Source of the DNA: Beijerinckiaceae bacterium
Lineage (GTDB): Bacteria > Pseudomonadota > Alphaproteobacteria > Rhizobiales > Beijerinckiaceae
Assembly (NCBI GenBank): GCA_947475995.1
Contig: CANJNI010000012.1
Location: 39,902 to 103,901, forward strand
DNA length: 64,000 nt
Reading direction: 5' to 3'
Below the pieces are notes generated by a model. It was not told where the DNA came from. It saw only the letters and a list, made by a program, of their open reading frames with translations, and ran no database searches. Position 1 is the first letter of the stretch. Each line of letters opens with the position of its first letter. This document shows, piece after piece, positions 50,473 through 57,907 of the stretch. The translations under genes were made by a program, and so were the position numbers.

Positions 50473-51282
50473 ATGAAACTGATCCATGTCGGCAGGGCTC
50501 TGAGGGCGGTCGCGACGCGCGAGGTCGTCAAGTTCGTGCGTCAGCGGGGAAGGTTGCTTTCCGGACTGGTTCGCCCGCTCTTCTGGCTGGTGGTCTTCGC
50601 CGCCGGCTTCCAGAATGTCTTCGGCGTTTCGATCATCCCACCCTACAAAACCTACATCACCTATCAGGTCTACATCGTCCCCGGCCTGATCGGCATCGTG
50701 CTTTTGTTTCACGGCATGCTGTCGTCGCTCGCGATGGTCTACGACCGCGAGATGGGAATCATGCGCCTGTTGCTGACAGCGCCCCTGCCGCGTTGGGTGC
50801 TGCTGGTTTGCAAGCTTGCGGGCGGCACGGCCCTGGGCGTGCTCCAGTGCTACGCGTTCCTGATCACCTGTATTTTCTTTGACGTGACTTTTGACTGGAT
50901 GGGCTGGGTGACGGTGTTTCCGGCCATTGTGGCGGCCGGCCTCATGCTTAGCGCCATGGGGCTGCTGCTGTCGGTCTATATCCGCCAGCTTGAGAATTTT
51001 GCTGGCGCCATGAACTTTGTGATCTTTCCCATGTTCTTCCTGTCCTCCGCACTCTATCCGCTATGGAAATTGCGCGAGGGTGGCTCGGAAGCGATCTTTT
51101 TCGTCGCTTCGCTCAACCCGTTCACCTACGCGGTTGAACTGGTACGATTCGCACTTTACGGAATGTTCGACTGGTTTTCCTGTTTGGTCGTTGTTGCATC
51201 GACCATCGTGTTTTTCCTGCTGGCGGCCTACGGGTACGATCCGCAACGCGGCATGATCCGCAAGACGCGCGCCGGAACCTGA
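50473..51282 (+). CDS. ABC-2 type permease (PQQ-dependent alcohol dehydrogenase system type)
   Basis: GLVRPLFWLVVFAAGFQNVFGVSIIPPYKTYITYQVYIVPGLIGIVLLFHGMLSSLAMVYDREMGIMRLLLTAPLPRW. Confidence 0.87.
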   Translation: MKLIHVGRALRAVATREVVKFVRQRGRLLSGLVRPLFWLVVFAAGFQNVFGVSIIPPYKTYITYQVYIVPGLIGIVLLFHGMLSSLAMVYDREMGIMRLLLTAPLPRWVLLVCKLAGGTALGVLQCYAFLITCIFFDVTFDWMGWVTVFPAIVAAGLMLSAMGLLLSVYIRQLENFAGAMNFVIFPMFFLSSALYPLWKLREGGSEAIFFVASLNPFTYAVELVRFALYGMFDWFSCLVVVASTIVFFLLAAYGYDPQRGMIRKTRAGT

Positions 51283-51412
51283 AAGGCGGTTGACGAGGTA
51301 TGCCATCTGCGCATGCGGAGATGGTGCGTTCTGCCGATGGCGGGCTTGCTTGGCGGTCTAAACAGTCCGATAGTGAAAGTAATACTTTTAAGGGCTGGGG
51401 AGATCGCCGGGA

Positions 51413-53587
51413 GTGATAAATCCATTTCGTCGCCTGTTTGCCAATTCAATGAACCGGCAATACGCGCTCGGACTTCGATCGATATTGTGCGTCGCCGCAG
51501 GTCTTCTGATTCTGCTGGAGGCGCTGCCGGCTGCTGCCGCCGACCTTAAGGAACGCCTGACTCCCGAAGTCATGGCGATCGTCTTCCCCAACGCAGGCAA
51601 GCTCGGAAACGAGGAGGGCAAGCCTCCGGCTATTCCGGTTTATCAGGGCGATCAGATTACCGGATATATTTTCTCGACGCTCGATATTGTGGCTGCGCCG
51701 GGCTACTCGAGCGTGCCGTTCGATGTGATTGCGGGCGTCGACCTGACGGGGCGCGTCACCGGCGCGAAGGTGATTTTTCACCGCGAGCCGTACATCATGA
51801 ACGACACGCGCCGTCAGGGTCTGCTCGATACATTCCTGCAGCGTCACAACGGCATGGCCCTGCAAGGCGGCAATTCAGGCGTGCTGCCGCCGGACTACGT
51901 GCAGTCTGCGACGGTTTCGGCGCGCGCCATGCGCGGCGCGATTTTCGATTCGGCCCGTCTGGTTCTGCGCTCGCGCGGCGGGCGGCCGAAAGTGAATGTG
52001 CCGACGCTCGATCTTGAGTCCTTTCAGATCGCCACATGGGAGCAGCTTCTCGAAAAAGGCGCGGTGGTAAAGCGCCGCTTCACGTCCGGCGACGTCGGGC
52101 AGGCGCTCGACAAGGCCGGCGCACGCGGCGGCAAGCTGGAAGACGATCTAGGCAAGCCGGACGAGCTCTACAGCGAAATTCTGACCGGCTATTTTTCGCC
52201 CGCTAGTGTCGGTCGCAACATGATCGGCAGCCGCCCGTTCGACGAATACATGCAACGCCAGACGAAGGGCTCGCATGTTTTCGTGATTGCATCCAACGGC
52301 CCCTACGATTTTCTGGGATCGGATTACAATCGCGCCGCAAAGGGCAACAAATTCGATCGCATCCGCATCGTGCAGGAGAACAATTCCTTCGAATTCGTGC
52401 GGTCGCAATTCCAGCGTCTCGGCACCGGCGGTCCCCAGACAGGCATTCGCGGCAATCGCTATGCGGCGCTTTACGCGCTCGCGCCGGAAGCAAAATTCGA
52501 TCCGCTGAAGCCTTGGCGGCTCGAACTGCTTGTGCATTCAGAAATGCCCGACGGACGCAAGACGATTGCGTTGCCAGTCGATTACAAGATACCCGCAGAC
52601 TACGTGATGATGCCGGAGGCGGAGCCGGTGCCTGCGTGGGTTGATGCGTGGAACGACGCGCGCACAAATGTTTATATTCTCGGCGTAACCCTGATCGTCC
52701 TGACATTGATCCTGATTTTCCAGGCGCCGCTGACAAGAATGACGAAAACCTACCGGTGGATTCGTCACAGCTTCCTGCTTTTCGTGCTTGTCTGGGTCGG
52801 CTGGTATGCGGGCGCTCAGCTCTCCATCGTCAATGTCATCAATTACATGATGGCGCCTTTCCACAATTTCGGCTGGGGCTTCTATCTGGCCGAGCCGCTG
52901 ATGGTGATGATCGCCATCTACACGCTGATTTCGCTGATCCTGTTGGGACGCGGCGTTTTCTGCGGATGGCTCTGCCCGTTCGGCGCGCTGCAGGAACTGC
53001 TCGGGCAGGCGTCTCGCGCGCTGGGACTACCGCAATGGAATCCGTCTGAAAAGTTGCAACGCAAATTGTGGCTCGGAAAATATATTTCCGCCGCAGTTGT
53101 GCTTGGCGTCGCGGTTTTCTCGCTGGATATGGCGGTGACGGCGGCGGAGGTTGAGCCTTTCAAGACTGCGATCACATCGCATTTCACCCGCGCGTGGCCT
53201 TACCTGATCTACGCGTCTGCGCTCGTCGGCATCGGCCTTTTCACAGAACGCGCCTATTGCCGGTTCCTGTGCCCGCTTGGCGGCGTGCTGGCCTTGCTGG
53301 ATCGGTTGCATCTCATCGATCTGCTGAAGCGTCGCCCCGAATGTGGAAATCCCTGCCATCTTTGCGAGCGTTCCTGCCCGGTGCGGGCCATTGAAAGCTC
53401 GGGTAAGATCGTCATGGCGGAATGTTTCCAGTGCCTCGACTGTCAGGTTGAATATTATGACGACAAGCGCTGTCCGCCGCTTGTCAAAGACCGCAAGCGC
53501 AACGATCCTACGCGCTCTTTTAAACCGCGCAGCGCGCCAGTGACGGCGCGCGTGCAGATCAACACCTCGCGGGGAGGCGCAAAATGA
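51413..53587 (+). CDS. NosR/NirI-like membrane protein: FMN-binding domain, TM core, two 4Fe-4S motifs
   Basis: Periplasmic FMN_bind-like domain with QSATVS, FCGWLCPFGALQELLGQ, YCRFLCPLGGVLALLDR, CGNPCHLCERSCPVRAI, CFQCLDCQVEYYDDKRCPP. Confidence 0.87.
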   Translation: MINPFRRLFANSMNRQYALGLRSILCVAAGLLILLEALPAAAADLKERLTPEVMAIVFPNAGKLGNEEGKPPAIPVYQGDQITGYIFSTLDIVAAPGYSSVPFDVIAGVDLTGRVTGAKVIFHREPYIMNDTRRQGLLDTFLQRHNGMALQGGNSGVLPPDYVQSATVSARAMRGAIFDSARLVLRSRGGRPKVNVPTLDLESFQIATWEQLLEKGAVVKRRFTSGDVGQALDKAGARGGKLEDDLGKPDELYSEILTGYFSPASVGRNMIGSRPFDEYMQRQTKGSHVFVIASNGPYDFLGSDYNRAAKGNKFDRIRIVQENNSFEFVRSQFQRLGTGGPQTGIRGNRYAALYALAPEAKFDPLKPWRLELLVHSEMPDGRKTIALPVDYKIPADYVMMPEAEPVPAWVDAWNDARTNVYILGVTLIVLTLILIFQAPLTRMTKTYRWIRHSFLLFVLVWVGWYAGAQLSIVNVINYMMAPFHNFGWGFYLAEPLMVMIAIYTLISLILLGRGVFCGWLCPFGALQELLGQASRALGLPQWNPSEKLQRKLWLGKYISAAVVLGVAVFSLDMAVTAAEVEPFKTAITSHFTRAWPYLIYASALVGIGLFTERAYCRFLCPLGGVLALLDRLHLIDLLKRRPECGNPCHLCERSCPVRAIESSGKIVMAECFQCLDCQVEYYDDKRCPPLVKDRKRNDPTRSFKPRSAPVTARVQINTSRGGAK

Positions 53588-54606
53588 GCGCTCCAGTCGA
53601 TCGTCGCCGTACTCTCAAAATTGTCGCGGCGCTCGCGGGCCTGCCGGTGCTGGCTGCGGGTGTGCGCGCGATGGCGCCCGCGCTGCGCGAATTTCGCTGG
53701 CAGGGCGAGGCCATGGGGGCCATCGCGGAAATTTCGCTCTGGCATTCGGACGAAAGCCGCGCCCGCGCAACGCTTGATTCCGTTCGTGCAGAAATCGCCC
53801 GTTACGAGCGCAAATTCAGCCTGTTTGATCCTGAAAGCGAAATCTCCCGCCTCAATCGCGACGGGCGTCTTGAAAACGCATCCTCCGAGTTCCGCGATCT
53901 CGTAGCCCAGGGGCTTCGTCTGGGGCGTTTGACCGACGGCGCCTTCGACATCACCGTGCAGCCACTGTGGAAACTTTACGAAGCACGGTTCTGGACAAAG
54001 TCGCAGGATGCCGCTGACATTCAGGCGGCAGCCCTTACGGTCGCCCGCGACCTTGTCGACTATCGCGGCGTCAGGATCGACGGTTCACGCGTGTCGTTTG
54101 AGCGTGCCGGCATGGGCATGACGCTGAACGGCATAGCGCAGGGCTATCTGACCGATCAGGTGGCGGACGCCTTGCGACAGGCAGGTTTCGAGGCGGCTGT
54201 AATCGATCTCGGAGAAACGCGCGCGATCGGTCAGCATCCGGACGGTCGCCCCTGGCGTCTCGGCGTGAAAGACCCGGCGCGTCCCGGCCAGATTGCCCGC
54301 ACCATTGAAGTCGCCGACATGGCTCTGGCTGTCTCTGGCGGCTATGGAACGACTTTCGACGAGACTGGTCGTTATCATCACATTTTCGATCCGACATCGG
54401 GCGCAAGCGCCACAAAAGCCGTGGATGCCGCCGTTGTATCGCCCCGCGCCGTTGTGGCGGATGGTCTTGCCACAGCGCTCTGCGTAATGGATCTTGAAAA
54501 GGCTCCAGCCTTGCTGGCGCATTTTGCCGATAGCCGCGCCTATGTCACGCGGCGCGATGGAACCCGCGTGCTGGTGCAGCCAGCTGGTCTGCAACCGATC
54601 GCATGA
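53584..54606 (+). CDS. FAD:protein FMN transferase, ApbE family
   Basis: MGAIAEISLWHSDESRA, RYERKFSLFDPESEISRLNRDG, GFEAAVIDLGETRAIGQHPDGRPWRLGVKDP, HHIFDPTSGASA. Confidence 0.9.
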   Translation: MSAPVDRRRTLKIVAALAGLPVLAAGVRAMAPALREFRWQGEAMGAIAEISLWHSDESRARATLDSVRAEIARYERKFSLFDPESEISRLNRDGRLENASSEFRDLVAQGLRLGRLTDGAFDITVQPLWKLYEARFWTKSQDAADIQAAALTVARDLVDYRGVRIDGSRVSFERAGMGMTLNGIAQGYLTDQVADALRQAGFEAAVIDLGETRAIGQHPDGRPWRLGVKDPARPGQIARTIEVADMALAVSGGYGTTFDETGRYHHIFDPTSGASATKAVDAAVVSPRAVVADGLATALCVMDLEKAPALLAHFADSRAYVTRRDGTRVLVQPAGLQPIA

Positions 54607-54642
54607 AACTATTCTAGTCCGAAAAGCTCCGGGGAGGGCGAA

Positions 54643-55932
54643 ATGGCGAGGAAAGACAACAAACCGGACGGGGATCTGACCCCGGCTGCCGGAAATGGCA
54701 TCCTGAACCGCCGATTGTTCCTTGAAAGAACTTTGATGGCCGGGGCAGGGGGCATCGCTCTGGGCGCTTCAGGGGCCTCGGCAGAGCCATTGACCAATCC
54801 CAAATGGACGATGGAGCCTGGCGCGCCATTCAATCCCTATGGCAAGCCGTCCCGTTACGAGGACAAGACTGTTCGCCAGTTTGCAGCGCCGGCCAATCCG
54901 GCGACGCCGGGCGTCGGTTCGTCGCGCACACCGCATCACTTGCTTGATGGCATGATCACCCCAAACAGCCTGCATTTCGAACGCAGCCATGGCGGCGTGC
55001 CCGATATAGACCCGCAGCAGCATCGTCTGGTGATTCACGGTCTCGTCAAGAAGCCGCTGTCGTTCACGATGGAAGCTTTGTCCCGCTATCCGATGACGTC
55101 GCGTGTTTCGTTCATCGAATGCGGCGGCAACAGCGGCGGACTCAGCGCTCCTGCGGCTGCGCCGCTGAACGTGCAGGGCATTCACGGCTTGCTGTCCTGC
55201 GCTGAATGGACGGGCGTCAAATTGTCGACACTGCTGGATGAGGCGGGCGTCGATCCCGCCGCCAAATGGATCCTCGCCGAAGGCGCTGATTCGCAGTCGG
55301 TCAGCCGCAGTATCCCACTCGCCAAGGCGCTCGATGACGTGCTCGTCTGTCTTTACCAGAACGGCGAACGGATCCGGCCCGAAAACGGCTATCCGGTGCG
55401 TCTGCTGGTGCCCGGCTATTCCGGCAATATGAACATCAAGTGGCTGCGCCGGATCAAACTCGTCGACGCGCCGATCATGACCAAGGACGAAACGTCGAAA
55501 TACACGATCCTGCTGCCGACCGGTAAGGCCTGGCAGTTTGTGTTCCCGCTCGAAGTCAAATCGACAATCACGCGGCCCTCGCCGGGTCTCGATCTCAAGG
55601 GGCCTGGTTTCTATGAAATCTCCGGCCTCGCGTGGTCCGGCAACGGCAAGATCGTCAAGGTGGAAGTCTCCGCTGATGGCGGTAAAAGCTGGGCTCCCGC
55701 AGCCCTGCAGGAACCTGTCCTGTCGAAGGCGCTCACACGTTTTCGCGCCCCGTGGAACTGGAACGGCGGCCCCGCCATTCTCCAGAGCCGTGCGACCGAC
55801 GACACCGGAATGGTGCAGCCGAGCCGTGCGCAGATTATCGCCGAACGCGGTTTGCGCGGCGCTTATCATTTCAATGTAATCCAGAGCTGGAATGTCGACG
55901 AAAAGGGAGTTCTGGCCAATGTCCATGCTTGA
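54643..55932 (+). CDS. soxC: SoxC-like sulfane/sulfite dehydrogenase, Moco-binding subunit
   Basis: Tat-like NRRLFLERTLMAGAGGIALG; HFERSHGGVPDIDPQQHRLVIHGLV, FIECGGNSGG, GYPVRLLVPGYSGNMNIKWLRRI. Confidence 0.88.
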   Translation: MARKDNKPDGDLTPAAGNGILNRRLFLERTLMAGAGGIALGASGASAEPLTNPKWTMEPGAPFNPYGKPSRYEDKTVRQFAAPANPATPGVGSSRTPHHLLDGMITPNSLHFERSHGGVPDIDPQQHRLVIHGLVKKPLSFTMEALSRYPMTSRVSFIECGGNSGGLSAPAAAPLNVQGIHGLLSCAEWTGVKLSTLLDEAGVDPAAKWILAEGADSQSVSRSIPLAKALDDVLVCLYQNGERIRPENGYPVRLLVPGYSGNMNIKWLRRIKLVDAPIMTKDETSKYTILLPTGKAWQFVFPLEVKSTITRPSPGLDLKGPGFYEISGLAWSGNGKIVKVEVSADGGKSWAPAALQEPVLSKALTRFRAPWNWNGGPAILQSRATDDTGMVQPSRAQIIAERGLRGAYHFNVIQSWNVDEKGVLANVHA

Positions 55933-56458
55933 GCGCTCCATTCTTGCCGCAGCCTTCTCGATCGCGGCCGGTCTCGCAGTCGCGGCTGACACGCCGCAAT
56001 TGGGACAACCTATTTCTGAAGCCGATTTGGCCGCCTGGGACATCAGCGTCGGTCCGAATGGCGTCGGCCTGCCGGCCGGCAAGGGTACTGTTGCCCAGGG
56101 CGAGGCTGTGTATGCTGCGAAATGTCAGGCTTGCCACGGCGAGAAGGGCGCTGGTCGCCCCAACGACGTGCTGGTCGGCGGTTTTGATTCGCTGCCCGGC
56201 GATAAGCCCGCCCTGAAAACGGTTGGCAGCTTCTGGCCCTATCCGACGACGTTCTTCGACTATGTGCGCCGCGCCATGCCGTGGACGTCGCCGAAGACTT
56301 TGACCAACGACGAAGTCTATGCCGTGGCGGCCTATGTGTTCAGCCTGAACGGCATCATCAAGGCGGACGAGGTGATGGACGCCCAGACGTTGCCGAAGGT
56401 CAGGATGCCGAATCGGGATGGATTCACCCCCTTTCCGCGTTCGCCAAAAGTCGACTAA
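55919..56458 (+). CDS. soxD: SoxD-like c-type cytochrome (one CxxCH)
   Basis: Signal peptide; YAAKCQACHGEKGAGRPNDVLVGG; overlaps the soxC-like CDS by 14 nt. Confidence 0.8.
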   Translation: MSMLERSILAAAFSIAAGLAVAADTPQLGQPISEADLAAWDISVGPNGVGLPAGKGTVAQGEAVYAAKCQACHGEKGAGRPNDVLVGGFDSLPGDKPALKTVGSFWPYPTTFFDYVRRAMPWTSPKTLTNDEVYAVAAYVFSLNGIIKADEVMDAQTLPKVRMPNRDGFTPFPRSPKVD

Positions 56459-56496
56459 GATCGCGCCTCAGCTGCTTCGCTACGGAGACTGATGAC

Positions 56497-57000
56497 ATGA
56501 CTCGCCCATTGGTATCCGTTCTGCTGGCTCTGGTTTTCGTTTCGCGGGCATGGTTCGCCATGGCCGCCACAACGGAAGCCGAGTTCGGTCGCGGATTGTC
56601 GGCATTCAATGCCGGCGATTTCAAAACGGCCTATGAGGCATGGTCTCCTTTGGCGGATGCCAACGAGCCGCGTGCGGAAGCCGGAATCGGGTTCATGTAC
56701 CATCGGGGCCTCGGACTCCCGACGGACAACGAGCTGGCTGCAAAATGGTTTTTCCGGGCTGCTGAACAAGGACAGGCAGAAGGTCAGCTTATGCTGGGCC
56801 TTCTGTATTTCTATGGCACGGGAGTTCCACAGAGCTATATTCACTCCTACGCCTGGTGCGAACTGGCTCAGGATTTTGGTCAGTCGGACGCTCAGCTTTG
56901 TCGTGATTCGGCGATCTCGTATTTGTCGGAAGCCGATATGCGAGAGGGCTATCAGATGATTGCCGATCTACGCGCCAAATATGGCCGTCGCAGAAACTGA
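56497..57000 (+). CDS. Secreted Sel1-repeat (TPR-like) protein
   Basis: Signal peptide; AEAGIGFMYHRGLGLPTDNELAAKWFFRAAEQGQAEGQLMLGLLYFYGTGVPQSYIHSYAW. Confidence 0.85.
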   Translation: MTRPLVSVLLALVFVSRAWFAMAATTEAEFGRGLSAFNAGDFKTAYEAWSPLADANEPRAEAGIGFMYHRGLGLPTDNELAAKWFFRAAEQGQAEGQLMLGLLYFYGTGVPQSYIHSYAWCELAQDFGQSDAQLCRDSAISYLSEADMREGYQMIADLRAKYGRRRN

Positions 57001-57252
57001 TCGCTTCGGGAAAAGCTCGGCGCAAAGCATGGAAACTTAATTTTCTGTCTCGCGAAAAAACGATCGCAATGGTCAAAATGAATCATTGCTGCAGCGCAAA
57101 AAAGCTATTCACGAGAAATTATCGCGGATGACGGCTGTGTGCTATTGAGTTTCGATCCGCGCTATGGTTCTTTAGACTCACAATACTTTCGGCTGGGCGG
57201 AAGCATGCTTCATTTGGAGCAAATGTCCGTCCACCATGTGGAGAGGGCGCTC

Positions 57253-57906
57253 ATGTCAGAACACGATACTCATTCGACATGCGAACACGCTCACGAGCAC
57301 GAATCCGGCGAAACCGGACTTCGCGCATCGCGGCGTGACGTGATTAAAGGTGTGATTGCTTCAGGCGTTGCGGTTTCGTCGACTGGTTATGTCGTCGCTG
57401 GCCGTCCCGGTGAAGCTGTCGCGCAAACAGCAGGCGCAGTCGAGCGTCTGGTGACGGTGAATGTGAACGGCGCCGATCGTCGCGTCGACGTGCTTCCGCA
57501 GGAAACACTCGTTCAGACGCTGCGCTACAAGCTCGGCCTCACAGGCACCAAAATTGGTTGCGACCATTCCGAGTGCGGCAACTGCACCGTCATGGTTGAT
57601 GGGATCGCCACCTATTCCTGCACCACGCTGACCCAGCGCGTTCGCGGCAAGAAGGTTGTGACCATCGAAGGCATTGCCGGCCCGAACGGTCAGCTGCACA
57701 AGGTCCAGAAGGCGATGCTCGAAGAGATCGCTCCCCAGTGCGGGTTCTGCACGCCTGGCCAGGTCGTGACTGCGGTCGCGCTCCTCAATGAAAACCCGAA
57801 GCCGACCGAAGACGAAGTGCTTGTCGCCATGTCGGGCAACATGTGCCGTTGCGGTGCTTACAACCACTATTTGAACGCGGTCATGCGCGCTTCGAAGGAG
57901 GCTTGA
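57253..57906 (+). CDS. Xanthine dehydrogenase-family 2Fe-2S subunit with Tat signal and His-rich n-region
   Basis: MSEHDTHSTCEHAHEHESGETGLRASRRDVIKGVIASGVAVSS; GCDHSECGNCTVMVDG and CGFCTPGQ..NMCRCGAYN two-cluster pattern. Confidence 0.9.
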   Translation: MSEHDTHSTCEHAHEHESGETGLRASRRDVIKGVIASGVAVSSTGYVVAGRPGEAVAQTAGAVERLVTVNVNGADRRVDVLPQETLVQTLRYKLGLTGTKIGCDHSECGNCTVMVDGIATYSCTTLTQRVRGKKVVTIEGIAGPNGQLHKVQKAMLEEIAPQCGFCTPGQVVTAVALLNENPKPTEDEVLVAMSGNMCRCGAYNHYLNAVMRASKEA

Positions 57907-57907
57907 G

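Noticed and set aside
48244-51282. Assigning the ABC/beta-propeller genes as a lanthanide (lut) cluster
   Set aside because: No TonB receptor, lanmodulin-like EF-hands or XoxF in the window; similarity is at family level only
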